Shown here piece by piece: positions 26,842 through 35,490 of a stretch of DNA of 64,000 nt; the first letter of the stretch is position 1; each line of letters opens with the position of its first letter. The notes under the pieces were generated by a model. The model worked only from the letters and a program-made list of their open reading frames with translations. It ran no database searches and was not told where the DNA came from. Source of the DNA: CAZMRF01 sp964568735 (GTDB taxonomy: Bacteria; Acidobacteriota; Polarisedimenticolia; JACPZX01). The position numbers and the translations under genes are program-made. The stretch lies in NCBI GenBank assembly GCA_964568735.1, contig CAZMRF010000021.1:4164-68163 (forward strand), given 5' to 3'.

Positions 26842-27509
26842 CGGACCTCCCGCTCGCGGTCGTGCTCGCCAGCGGCGGGATGGACTCCTGCGTCGCGGCC
26901 GCCCTCGCGGCCCGCTCGAACCGGCTCGCGCTCCTGCACGTCTCCTATGGCCAGCGGACCGAGGCACGCGAGAAGGAGGCCTTCGAGGCGCTTGCCGATC
27001 ACTTCCGCGCGGAGCGCCGGCTGGCCGTGAGGCTCGATGCCCTCTCCGCCATCGGGGGCTCCTGCCTGACCGACGAGCGGATCGCGGTCCCCGTCGCGGA
27101 CCTCGAGCGCGCGGAGATCCCGGTCTCCTACGTGCCCTTCCGCAATACCCACCTCCTGGCGGCGGCCGTCTCCTGGGCCGAGGTGATCGGAGCCCGCTCG
27201 GTCTGGATCGGGGCCGTGGAGGAGGACTCCTCGGGGTATCCCGACTGCCGCCGCGAGTACTACGAAATCTTCAAGCGCCTCGTCGAGGCGGGAACGCGCC
27301 CAGGGACCGGGATCCGGATCGAGACGCCGCTGCTCTCGATGCGCAAGTCGGAGATCGTGAAGCGAGGGCTCGCGCTCGGGGCTCCATTCCATCTCACCTG
27401 GTCCTGCTACAGCTCCTCGACCAGGGCCTGTGGCGCCTGCGACTCGTGCGCCCTGAGGCTCCGTGGATTCCGGGAAGCCGGCGCAGAGGATCCGATCCCC
27501 TACGCATGA
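26838..27509 (+). CDS. queC: 7-cyano-7-deazaguanine synthase
   Basis: QueC converts carboxydeazaguanine to preQ0 using ATP and ammonia. The GTG at 26838 overlaps the previous stop (GTGA) and places the PP-loop motif LASGGMDS at residues 11-18, giving 223 residues. The C-terminal zinc site is CYSSSTRACGACDSC. Its stop overlaps the queA ATG by four bases. Confidence 0.95.
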   Translation: MTDLPLAVVLASGGMDSCVAAALAARSNRLALLHVSYGQRTEAREKEAFEALADHFRAERRLAVRLDALSAIGGSCLTDERIAVPVADLERAEIPVSYVPFRNTHLLAAAVSWAEVIGARSVWIGAVEEDSSGYPDCRREYYEIFKRLVEAGTRPGTGIRIETPLLSMRKSEIVKRGLALGAPFHLTWSCYSSSTRACGACDSCALRLRGFREAGAEDPIPYA

Positions 27510-28699
27510 GGCTCGAAGACTTCGATTACGACCTTCCGCCCGGCCGGATCGCGCAGGATCCGGCCGAGGAGCGCGACGCGTCACGGCTGATGCTCGTGGA
27601 GCGCGCCTCCGGCGGGACCGAGCACGAGCTCTTCCGGGACCTTCCGGGCCGGCTGCGGAAGGGAGACCTGCTGGTTCTCAACGACTCCCGCGTCCTCCCG
27701 GCGCGCCTCCTGGCGCGGAAGCCCGGCGGGGGAATGGCGGAGGTCCTCTTCCTGGAACGGCTGGAGGATCCGGGGGGTCGAGCGGAGGCGCGTGGGACAC
27801 CCGCCGAAGCAGCCGGCGGAGAGAACTCGGCTTCGATCGAGAGATGGAGCGCGCTCGTCCGCGGCTTCCCCCGCGGGGAGCACGAGGGACTCGAGTTCCC
27901 GGGTGGCCTTCGGATCCGCCTCGAGGGCCGGGAGCCTGACGGCGAGGTGGCACGCGTGATCGTGAGCCCTCGCGGCGGCATCGAGGCCGCCCTGGAGCGC
28001 GCGGGTCTGCCGCCCCTGCCGCCCTACATCCGCCGCGAGCCGGGCGATCCGCGCCTGGCGTCGGACCGCGCGCGCTACCAGACGGTCTACGCGGCCTCAC
28101 CCGGGGCCGTGGCGGCGCCGACGGCGGGACTCCACTTCACGGACCGCCTCCTCGCGGAGATCCGCCACCGTGGCGTGGGCATCGAGACTCTCACGCTGCA
28201 CGTGGGCTGGGGCACCTTCCAGCGCGTGCGGGCGGAGAGGCTTGAGGATCACAGGATGCACGCCGAGCGCTACACGATTCCGGAGTCGCTCGCGGCCGCC
28301 ATCGCGGAGACGCGGAGGCGGGGCAGCCGCGTCGTGGCCGTGGGGACGACCGTCGTTCGGGCGCTGGAGCATGCCGCCGGCCCGGAGGCGTCACGGCCGG
28401 GGACGGGCCGGCCGGTGGCCGGGGCGGCCGAGGTGCAGGATGCCCTCTCCGTCGCCGGGCGCCGCGGCGGGCCCGGAGAGGTGGCTCCCGGCTCAGGGCT
28501 CTGCGATCTGTTCATCCTGCCGGGGCACAGGTTCCGGGTGGTGGACGGGCTCATCACGAACTTCCATTTGCCTCGCTCGACCCTGCTGGTCCTCGTCTGC
28601 GCCTTTGCGGGAAGGGAGAGAATCCTGGCCGCCTATGCGGAGGCCGTCCGGAGGGGCTACCGTTTCTATTCCTACGGTGACGCGATGGGCATCCTGTGA
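27506..28699 (+). CDS. queA: S-adenosylmethionine:tRNA ribosyltransferase-isomerase
   Basis: QueA transfers the ribosyl part of SAM to preQ1 in tRNA to give epoxyqueuosine. The ATG overlapping queC gives 397 residues, longer than the usual 340-360; the excess lies in the middle and around residues 290-330. FDYDLPPGRIAQDPAEERDASRL at the start, LVLNDSRVLPARLL, AAPTAGLHFT and the final FYSYGDAMGIL are family hallmarks. The gene is coupled with queC and lies 13 bases before the tgt start. Confidence 0.95.
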   Translation: MRLEDFDYDLPPGRIAQDPAEERDASRLMLVERASGGTEHELFRDLPGRLRKGDLLVLNDSRVLPARLLARKPGGGMAEVLFLERLEDPGGRAEARGTPAEAAGGENSASIERWSALVRGFPRGEHEGLEFPGGLRIRLEGREPDGEVARVIVSPRGGIEAALERAGLPPLPPYIRREPGDPRLASDRARYQTVYAASPGAVAAPTAGLHFTDRLLAEIRHRGVGIETLTLHVGWGTFQRVRAERLEDHRMHAERYTIPESLAAAIAETRRRGSRVVAVGTTVVRALEHAAGPEASRPGTGRPVAGAAEVQDALSVAGRRGGPGEVAPGSGLCDLFILPGHRFRVVDGLITNFHLPRSTLLVLVCAFAGRERILAAYAEAVRRGYRFYSYGDAMGIL

Positions 28700-28712
28700 T
28701 GGGCTCGATCAG

Positions 28713-29891
28713 ATGTCAGGGGAGCGCGAAGATCCCAGAGATCATCAAGACTTCCGTGGTGATCCCGTGATCGGGTTCGTCGTCGAGGCGACCGATCCGC
28801 GCGGACGAGCCCGCGCCGGTATCATCGAGACCTCGCGCGGTGAGATCCCCACTCCGGTCTTCATGCCCGTCGGGACCTACGGCGCGGTGAAGGCCCTGAC
28901 GCCCGGCGAGCTGCGTCAGGCAGGAGCTTCCATCCTCCTCGGCAACACCTACCACCTCTACCTCCGGCCGGGCCACGAGGTCGTCCATCGACTGGGCGGG
29001 CTCCACCGCTTCATGGCCTGGGAGGGATCCATCCTCACCGACAGCGGAGGCTTCCAGGTCTTCAGCCTCGCTCCCTTCCGCCGCCTTCGCGAGGACGGAG
29101 TGGAGTTCCGCTCCCACCTCGACGGGCACTCGCATCTCCTGACCCCGGAGCTGAGCGTGCAGATCCAGGAATCCCTGGGGACGGACGTGATGATGGCCCT
29201 CGACGTGTGCCCGCCGTGGCCCGCGGAGAAGGACGAGGTGGCCTCGGCGGTGGAGCGGACCCTCCGATGGGCTCGCAGGTGCGCGGACTCGCGCCGCGAG
29301 GGGCGCGCCCTCTTCGGGATCGTCCAGGGAGGGGTTCACGAGGATCTCAGGGCGGCTTCCGCGGCGGCCTCCGTGGAGATGCCCTTCGACGGTTTCGCGA
29401 TCGGCGGGGTGTGCGTGGGCGAGCCGCGGGAGGACATCGACAGGATCGTCGACAGGACGGCGCCTCTCCTCCCGGCGGGCAAGCCGCGCTACCTGATGGG
29501 GGTCGGGACCCCGCGCGACCTCCTCACCGCAATAGGGTCGGGGATGGACATGTTCGACTGCGTGCTGCCGACCCGCAACGCAAGGAACGGCAGCCTCTTC
29601 ACCTGGAAGGGCATCGTCCACATCAAGCGAGCCGAGTACACGGAAGACCCTTCGCCGCTCGACGAAGATTGCGCCTGCGAGGCCTGCCGCCGCTACACGC
29701 GAGCCTACCTGCGACACCTCTTCATGACGAAGGAGATCCTCTCCATGCGGCTGAACACGCTGCACAACGTCTCCTTCTACCAGGAGCTGATGCGCCGCGC
29801 GCGCCGCGCCATCGTCGAGGGGAGGTTCTCCGCCTGGGCGGCATCGGTCATGCCCGGCATCCTGGGCTCCGACGGCGGGACCGAGGCATGA
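28713..29891 (+). CDS. tgt: tRNA-guanine transglycosylase
   Basis: Tgt exchanges guanine 34 of certain tRNAs for preQ1. The ATG at 28713 gives 392 residues; a GTG at 28767, just before the first conserved residues, is an equally good start. DSGGFQVFSL carries the catalytic-site Asp, GIVQGG is the base-binding loop, and FDCVLPTRNARNGS holds the nucleophile Asp. The zinc site is CACEAC with later Cys and His residues. It ends the queuosine run; a GC-rich hairpin follows at 29910-29937. Confidence 0.95.
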   Translation: MSGEREDPRDHQDFRGDPVIGFVVEATDPRGRARAGIIETSRGEIPTPVFMPVGTYGAVKALTPGELRQAGASILLGNTYHLYLRPGHEVVHRLGGLHRFMAWEGSILTDSGGFQVFSLAPFRRLREDGVEFRSHLDGHSHLLTPELSVQIQESLGTDVMMALDVCPPWPAEKDEVASAVERTLRWARRCADSRREGRALFGIVQGGVHEDLRAASAAASVEMPFDGFAIGGVCVGEPREDIDRIVDRTAPLLPAGKPRYLMGVGTPRDLLTAIGSGMDMFDCVLPTRNARNGSLFTWKGIVHIKRAEYTEDPSPLDEDCACEACRRYTRAYLRHLFMTKEILSMRLNTLHNVSFYQELMRRARRAIVEGRFSAWAASVMPGILGSDGGTEA

Positions 29892-29909
29892 TCCCGTGCG
29901 GTCACTCAA

Positions 29910-29937
29910 CGGGCGGGCCGGGCGTCTTGCCCGCCCG
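29910..29937 (+). terminator. Hairpin after the queuosine cluster
   Basis: CGGGCGGG pairs with CCCGCCCG around a 12-base loop, 19 bases after the tgt stop. There is no T-run after the stem, so intrinsic termination would be weak. It overlaps the -35 of a putative promoter for the next gene. Confidence 0.4.
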
Positions 29938-29956
29938 ATCGCGGATTGTCTATGAT
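29927..29956 (+). promoter_or_regulatory. Sigma70-type promoter for the TPR-protein gene
   Basis: TTGCCC (29927-29932) and TATGAT (29951-29956) are 18 bases apart. Transcription would begin near 29962, and GAGGAGAG follows just before the ATG at 29999. Confidence 0.4.
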
Positions 29957-29998
29957 GCCCTCCCTCCCGGACGGGCCGGGCGGACTGCGAGGAGAGCG

Positions 29999-31255
29999 AT
30001 GCCCAGCAGAGTCCTGATCAGCGCTGTTCTGGCTGTGGGAGCGGCGCTGCAGCCGGCTTCCGCCCAGGAGCCGGGGAAGGCGGCCGCGATCGAACGCGAA
30101 GCGGAGAGCCTCTACCGCCAGGGCGCCTACGCGGAAGCGCTGAAGAAGTTCGAGGAGGCCTTCGCCGCCGGCCCTTCATCGCCGGCCGCCCTCTACCAGG
30201 CCGCCAACTGCTACCGGGCCGCGCTCTCGGACGAGGCTCGCGAGCTCGAGATGAAGCGGCAGGCGGTGCCGCTCTTCGAGAAGGAGATCGCGTCCGGGCA
30301 GGCGGGCGTCGCGTCGTACTACTACCTGGCGTCCATCTACATCAACAGCCTGCACGACGCCGTGAAAGGGGTGGAGGTTGCCCGCAAGGGGATCGCGCTC
30401 GCGGAGAAGCCGGGCATGGCCCTGGAGCCCCCCGCGGAAAACCTCTACCGGGTGGCACGGCTTCACGAGTTCCTCGGGCAGGACGACAAGGCCGCCGCCA
30501 TGGACGAGCGATTCCAGAAATCCGCGGCCGTGAGCCCCACTCCCGTGGAGCGGGCCGCCGTACGGATCTCGCGCGAGAAGCTTGCCGCTCACCTGATGCG
30601 TGCCGGGAAGTTCTCGGATGCGGCGAGCGTCTACGAGGCGCTGCTCGAGGCCGAGCCGTTGCGCGATCCCGAGCGCCATCAGTGGGGGCTGGCGCTCCTG
30701 AAGGCAGGGAAGCCCGAAGAGGCCGCGGCCGCCTGGCGCGGCGCCTCCTCGGACGACTATCGCACCGAGCTGGCCTATCTCGAGAAGGTGGCCTCCCGCT
30801 ATGCCGAGGCCGGCAAGCCGGCGTCGTCCGTGAAAGTACCCGACGCCTCCTCGCTGAGCGACGAGGCCCTCGCCACGAAGGTCCAGGAGGCCGGGGCCGC
30901 GCTGCGCCCGTTCAGGCAGGCGGCCGAGACCGCCACGAGAACAGCCTCCGACGAAGCGGCGGCGGAGGCGCAGCGCCGCCAGGAGGAGATCCTCAAGCTC
31001 ACGCCGGAGGAGAGGAAGGCCCGCTGGCTCGCGCAGCGCGAGAAGATCGGGGCCGAGGGCGGCAAGGGGAGCGGCGCCAAGGAGTCGACGGCTGCGCAGA
31101 CGGCCACCGCTCCATGGGCCCGGCCCGTGAAGAGCGCGGAGTGGCTCGCCGCCGAGCGCGAGTTTTTTTATCTAATGACCGAATACGTGAAGCGAGGCCA
31201 CCTCATCCGGATGTACTGCTTCCAGAACGGCCTCGCCGATCTGGTCTTTCGCTGA
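29999..31255 (+). CDS. Secreted TPR-repeat protein
   Basis: The ATG at 29999 has a good ribosome site (GAGGAGAG) and gives 418 residues with a signal peptide ending near PASAQ. Residues 25-300 form helical TPR-like repeats (ESLYRQGAYAEALKKFEEAF, AAHLMRAGKFSDAASVYEALL, GLALLKAGKPEEAAAAW). Residues 300-370 are a charged region likely to form a coiled coil. The C-terminal EFFYLMTEYVKRGHLIRMYCF is unlike the rest. It is probably a periplasmic scaffold for protein contacts. The LpxH-like gene starts three bases after its stop. Confidence 0.65.
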   Translation: MPSRVLISAVLAVGAALQPASAQEPGKAAAIEREAESLYRQGAYAEALKKFEEAFAAGPSSPAALYQAANCYRAALSDEARELEMKRQAVPLFEKEIASGQAGVASYYYLASIYINSLHDAVKGVEVARKGIALAEKPGMALEPPAENLYRVARLHEFLGQDDKAAAMDERFQKSAAVSPTPVERAAVRISREKLAAHLMRAGKFSDAASVYEALLEAEPLRDPERHQWGLALLKAGKPEEAAAAWRGASSDDYRTELAYLEKVASRYAEAGKPASSVKVPDASSLSDEALATKVQEAGAALRPFRQAAETATRTASDEAAAEAQRRQEEILKLTPEERKARWLAQREKIGAEGGKGSGAKESTAAQTATAPWARPVKSAEWLAAEREFFYLMTEYVKRGHLIRMYCFQNGLADLVFR

Positions 31256-31258
31256 GGC

Positions 31259-31993
31259 GTGCGCCCCCTCGTCCTCGTCGCCGACGCCCATCTCACGCGC
31301 GACGATCCCGAAGTCGAGATCTTCGTCTCGTTCCTGGGAAAGATCGGATCCGGGGCGTCAGCCGTCGGGATCCTGGGCGATCTGTTCAATCTCTGGCTCG
31401 GCCAGAGGAAGTTCGCACTCCCTCACCACCTGAAGGTGCTGCGCGCCCTCGAGGAGCTCCGCGAGGGGGGCGTGCGCCTCTTCTACGTGGAGGGGAACCG
31501 GGACTTCCACCTCCGGCGGGCGCACATGCAGAAGCCCTTCCACGCCATCTCCGAGGGGGCCCACGTCGAGTCCTTCGCCTCGTGGAAGATCTGCGCCACC
31601 CACGGAGACGAGATCAACCTGAACGACCGCCAGTACAGGACGTGGAAGGCTCTCTCCAAGTCCGTGCCGGTCTACGGCGCTTTCTCGCTGCTTCCCGGGC
31701 CGGTGGGGATGAAGATCGGCGAGAGTCTGGAACGGAAGCTCTCCGGCACCAATCTGAAGAACAGGATGCGCTTTCCGATCGAACACTGCGTCAGGTACGG
31801 ACGCGGCGCCCTCGAGCGGGAGGGCTGTGACGCGGTCGTGATGGGCCACTTCCACGAGGAGCGCTTCGTTCCCCTGGACAGGCTCGCCGGAAGGGAGAGA
31901 GGCGTCTGGATCCTCCCGGCGTTCAGGAATTCGCACCGTTTCCTGATCTTCGAAGGAGACGGCCAGCCCCGATTCGAGGAGTTCAGGGTCTAG
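31259..31993 (+). CDS. LpxH-like metallophosphoesterase (UDP-2,3-diacylglucosamine diphosphatase)
   Basis: The GTG start three bases after the TPR gene gives 244 residues. Metal-binding motifs of calcineurin-like phosphoesterases appear in order: ADAHL (DxH), GDLFNLW, GNRDFHL, THGDEINL and GHFHEE. This set and length match LpxH, which cleaves UDP-diacylglucosamine to lipid X in lipid A synthesis on the cytoplasmic face of the inner membrane. No other lpx gene is in the window, so the exact substrate is inferred. Confidence 0.82.
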   Translation: MRPLVLVADAHLTRDDPEVEIFVSFLGKIGSGASAVGILGDLFNLWLGQRKFALPHHLKVLRALEELREGGVRLFYVEGNRDFHLRRAHMQKPFHAISEGAHVESFASWKICATHGDEINLNDRQYRTWKALSKSVPVYGAFSLLPGPVGMKIGESLERKLSGTNLKNRMRFPIEHCVRYGRGALEREGCDAVVMGHFHEERFVPLDRLAGRERGVWILPAFRNSHRFLIFEGDGQPRFEEFRV

Positions 31994-32053
31994 CCAGGGC
32001 CAGGGGATGGCCCCTCTCGCGCTCCGGAGCGGGTGGCTCCCGGGGGGAGCGCG

Positions 32054-32920
32054 TCAGGCGGCGGCGCCCGATCTCACGAAGCGCCGGTAGGCCTCGTGGA
32101 GCCGCCTCGTCACGGGACCCGGCTTGCCGTCTCCTACGGCGTGACCGTCGAGCTTCGTCACCGGCAGGATCTCCTGGAGCGTGCTGGTGATGAAAGCCTC
32201 GTCGGCATTCTCGAGCTGCTCGCGCGGGTACTCGCCCTGCTCGCACCGGACGCCTTCGCGTTCCGCGACCTCCAGGGTCACCTCGCGTGTGATCCCCGAG
32301 AGGATCCCGCAGCTCGTCGCCGGTGTCCGGACGATGCCTCCCTTCACGAAGAACACGTTGGTGTGCGAGCCTTCGGAGAGGAACCCGCGGGTGTTCAGGA
32401 GGATCGTCTCCCGGGCGCCGGCATCCTGGGCCTCCAGGTGGGCCAGGAGGTTGTTGAGCAGGTTGCACGACTTCACGGCCGGGTCGAGGGCGTCCACGGG
32501 ATTGCGGCGCCTCCGGCCCAGGACGGCTTCCACGCCTGTCTCGTAGAGCGAGGCAGGGATCACCTCCAGCTCCTTGACGATCATCACGAGGGTCGGGCAC
32601 AGGCCCAGGGAGTGCTCGTAGCCGATGGCGCCGATGCCCCTGGTTACCATGATGCGAAGGTAGGACTCGGCGTTGCCCGCCCCCGCCAGTGTCCTCGCGA
32701 GCTCGCGTTCGAGGTGACCGCCGTCGAGGGGCTCGATCCGGATCCGGCGGCAGGAAGCGGCGAGCCGCCTGAGGTGTCGCGCGAGGAGGGAGGTAGCGCC
32801 ATCGTAGGTGCGCAGCGTTTCGTAGACCGCGTCCCCGTAGAGAAACCCATGGTCCATGACGGGGACCACTGCCTCGAGGGCCGGTGTGATCGATCCATTG
32901 ACGTTGATGAGCTGGGTCAT
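32054..32920 (-). CDS. Class IV aminotransferase (IlvE/D-amino-acid transaminase/PabC type)
   Basis: This PLP enzyme has 288 residues from the ATG at 32920; the open frame runs further upstream without homology. DHGFLYGDAVYETLRTYDG near residue 25, the PLP Lys in DPAVKSCNLLNNLLA near 145, the Glu-containing FLSEGSHTNVFFV near 180 and the GILSGITRE phosphate loop define the fold. Branched-chain transaminase, D-alanine transaminase and aminodeoxychorismate lyase share these motifs and cannot be told apart here. Confidence 0.88.
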   Translation of the reverse strand: MTQLINVNGSITPALEAVVPVMDHGFLYGDAVYETLRTYDGATSLLARHLRRLAASCRRIRIEPLDGGHLERELARTLAGAGNAESYLRIMVTRGIGAIGYEHSLGLCPTLVMIVKELEVIPASLYETGVEAVLGRRRRNPVDALDPAVKSCNLLNNLLAHLEAQDAGARETILLNTRGFLSEGSHTNVFFVKGGIVRTPATSCGILSGITREVTLEVAEREGVRCEQGEYPREQLENADEAFITSTLQEILPVTKLDGHAVGDGKPGPVTRRLHEAYRRFVRSGAAA

Positions 32921-33062
32921 CGAGGCATCCGGCCTTGCAGGTCTGCGGGGAGGGAGTTCAGCGGCGGGAGAGCCTGTCGTGTCGAGCGCGGCGCACCGTA
33001 ACAAGGGGTCCCGTGCAAGTCAAGGATTGGGGAGCCTGGCCGAGTGTTAAGATGACGCGTCG

Positions 33063-33479
33063 ATGGACGAATCGGGCATTCTGCGAGCGCTGGACATGCC
33101 TCCCACCGCGGTGATCGGCGTCGGCATCGACATCATCGAGATCGAGAGGGTCCGGGAGGCCCTGCATCGAGGGGGGCAGCGCTTCCTCGCCCGGCTCTTC
33201 ACCCCCGCCGAGGCCTCCTACTGCAGTGCCCGGCGTTCGCCCGAGCGCCACTTCGCAGCGAGGTTCGCGGCGAAGGAATCCGTCGTCAAGGCGCTCCGGG
33301 TGCCCCCGGAGATCGGGTGGCTCTGGAAGTGCATCGAGGTGACGGGCGCCGGGGGACCCCCCTCGCTGCGCCTCAGCGGGCGCGCGCGCGAGCGCGCGGA
33401 GCATCTCGGCGTCACGGCGTCCCATCTCTCGATGTCCCATTCCGACACCCATGCCGTCGCGGTCGTGGTGCTCGCCTGA
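33063..33479 (+). CDS. acpS: Holo-[acyl-carrier-protein] synthase
   Basis: AcpS attaches phosphopantetheine to acyl carrier protein. The 138-residue protein has VGIDIIEIERV near residue 20 (metal-binding Asp), FAAKESVVKAL near 68 and the late SMSHSDTHAVAVVV. An N-terminal extension of about 15 residues precedes the usual start; a later ATG (codon 12) would remove most of it. It is followed closely by the cation efflux gene. Confidence 0.93.
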   Translation: MDESGILRALDMPPTAVIGVGIDIIEIERVREALHRGGQRFLARLFTPAEASYCSARRSPERHFAARFAAKESVVKALRVPPEIGWLWKCIEVTGAGGPPSLRLSGRARERAEHLGVTASHLSMSHSDTHAVAVVVLA

Positions 33480-33562
33480 GCCGGCACACCGGGCACGAGG
33501 CGGGCGCCGGCGCCCAGGCCGGCGACGAGAGGGCCACGGGGAAACGGCGGCTCGGATGGGCC

Positions 33563-34417
33563 ATGGCCCTCGCCGGCGGGGTCATGTTCGTCGAGATCGC
33601 GGGCGGAATCGCCGCGAACAGCCTCGCGCTCCTCTCCGACGCCGCTCACATGTTCACGGACTTTCTCTCGCTCGGGCTGGCGCTCTTCGCGGTCACGATG
33701 TGCGGGAAGCCGGCATCGGGGCGCGTCACCTTCGGCTATTACCGGCTCGAGATCCTGGCCGCCCTGGGCAACGGAGTTTTGCTGGCGCTGGTTGCGCTGT
33801 GGCTCTTCTACGAGGCGCTCGAGCGCATCGCGAGTCCACAGGTAGTGTCGGGCTCCGTCGTGATCGCGGTGGCGCTGGTGGGTCTCGCGAGCAACGTCGC
33901 CGGCCTGATGATCCTCAGGAGCGCGTCCGGCAGCAACCTCAACATCCGCGGCGCGGCCATGCACGTCCTCAGCGACGCGCTCTCATCCGCGGCGGTCGTG
34001 ATCTCGGGTATCGTCATCACTCTCACCGGCTGGTACCTGATCGACCCGATCCTGAGCACGCTGCTCGGTGTCGTGATCGTCGCGGGGGCCGTGAGGATCC
34101 TCAAGGAGTCGGTGGACGTGCTCCTCGAGGCGACGCCCGCGAACCTGGATCTCGAGATGGTCGAGGCGGGCATCCGGGCGGTGGAGGGCGTGCAGGAGGT
34201 GCATGACCTCCACATCTGGAGCATCACCTCGGGCATGCCCGCGCTCTCGGGCCACGTGGTGCTCCAGGCCACGACGCTCTCTCACAGCGACAGCGTCCTC
34301 AACGCCATCAAGGACCAGCTGCGCTCGCGCCACGGCATCGAGCACACCACCATCCAGGTGGAATCGGAGACCTACCGGGAGATCGGCGAGGTCCACGGAG
34401 CCGGCAAGGAAGCGTAG
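33563..34417 (+). CDS. Cation diffusion facilitator (zinc/divalent metal efflux)
   Basis: This protein exports divalent metals such as Zn2+ by proton exchange. TM2 carries SLALLSDAAHMFTD (HxxxD metal site), TM5 carries HVLSDALSSAAVV (second HxxxD site), and the C-terminal cytoplasmic domain has VHDLHIWSITSGMPALSGHV. The start is uncertain: the ATG at 33563 gives 284 residues but trims TM1, and the basic stretch GKRRLGWAM upstream looks coding. A CTG at 33476, overlapping the acpS stop, would include it. Confidence 0.9.
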   Translation: MALAGGVMFVEIAGGIAANSLALLSDAAHMFTDFLSLGLALFAVTMCGKPASGRVTFGYYRLEILAALGNGVLLALVALWLFYEALERIASPQVVSGSVVIAVALVGLASNVAGLMILRSASGSNLNIRGAAMHVLSDALSSAAVVISGIVITLTGWYLIDPILSTLLGVVIVAGAVRILKESVDVLLEATPANLDLEMVEAGIRAVEGVQEVHDLHIWSITSGMPALSGHVVLQATTLSHSDSVLNAIKDQLRSRHGIEHTTIQVESETYREIGEVHGAGKEA

Positions 34418-34451
34418 TCGCCCGGCGCGGGAGGCTCCCCGCGGGCGGTCG

Positions 34452-35384
34452 TCAGTGACCCAGGCGGACCCTTGCCCGCATGCGGTTCAGCGAGTCGGCT
34501 CCGGCGGTGTGGAAGGGCACGGGCAGGGCGCCCGCGCGGACCGTCGCGGGCTGCCGGCTCCGCCAGGCAAGGCCGCCATCGTAGAGATCGGCGTGCCCGA
34601 TCGACCCTTCCCCGTGGTAGAGCATGTAGTGGGACCAGGAGCCGGGGGGGGAGGGCACTCCATACGAATGCCGCCCGCCGTGGCCCGCATGGGAGCAGGG
34701 CTGGTAGGGCAGGTACCCCCCCATGTATCGACGGTCATAGGACGAAACATACCGGCTATCCGGCTCGAGCTCCGAGAGGGCGGCGGCCTCGGCCACGGGG
34801 TTGAAGACATTGACGATCACGGGGGGAGGTGCGCCCTGGCTCCTCCCTCCACCGTAGCCCGGATCGACTTCCCACGGCTCCCAGCCTTCGGCCGCTTCGG
34901 AGTCCCGCCGGGACTCGTAGGCGTTGCTCGGGGGAGCCTCCTCCTCGGCGGCTGGCGGTCCCATGCGCCGGCCCGAGGCGTCGAGGTTGGTGATGTGGAT
35001 CACCGTCTGCCCCTCGACGTCGACCTCGGGGTAGATCCGGAAGGAAGGCTCGACCGGCGAGCCCGCCCCCGAAGGGAGGGATCCCGCGCCGGTCGGATGG
35101 GCCGCTGCCGCGCTGCCAGGAACCGCCGCGGGGGCGGTCATGTCCATGAGGCTGCCGATCAGGCTGTCGCTGGCTCCAGCGCGCTTGAGCGCCAGGACCT
35201 CATCCACGCCCAGGGTGAACGCGATCCCGGCCGGAGCTGCCTGGCGGAGGATGATGGCGTCGCCGACTCCGGCCCCGACGAGCGCGAGAATCTGATCCAG
35301 ACCCAGGGGGCCGTCCGGGGAGGGGGACGCGGCAAGGGCCGGCATCGCGATGAGCGCGAGGGCGATGACGAGCAGCCTGCGCAT
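34452..35384 (-). CDS. Secreted protein of unknown function
   Basis: Using the ATG at 35384 gives 310 residues with a clear signal peptide (MRRLLVIALALIAMPALA). Residues 25-75 hold the only well-ordered part, including GLDQILALVGAGVGDAIIL and VDEVLALKRAGASDSLIGSLM: two helical units that look like an internal repeat. The rest is low-complexity, rich in Pro, Gly and Tyr, with no recognised domain. I do not recognise the family. Confidence 0.55.
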   Translation of the reverse strand: MRRLLVIALALIAMPALAASPSPDGPLGLDQILALVGAGVGDAIILRQAAPAGIAFTLGVDEVLALKRAGASDSLIGSLMDMTAPAAVPGSAAAAHPTGAGSLPSGAGSPVEPSFRIYPEVDVEGQTVIHITNLDASGRRMGPPAAEEEAPPSNAYESRRDSEAAEGWEPWEVDPGYGGGRSQGAPPPVIVNVFNPVAEAAALSELEPDSRYVSSYDRRYMGGYLPYQPCSHAGHGGRHSYGVPSPPGSWSHYMLYHGEGSIGHADLYDGGLAWRSRQPATVRAGALPVPFHTAGADSLNRMRARVRLGH

Positions 35385-35490
35385 GGTTGCGGGAATGATA
35401 CACACAGGGCGTGGTCCGTGCCATGCCCTCTCGTGCGGTGCGAGGCTGCGGGGGGGCCGGCGCCGAGGCCGGCGGCGGCGGGGAGACCCC

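Noticed and set aside
33001..33062. Promoter for acpS (TAAGAT at 33048-33053)
   Set aside because: No -35 hexamer lies at a sensible distance and the match would leave a leader of only a few bases.
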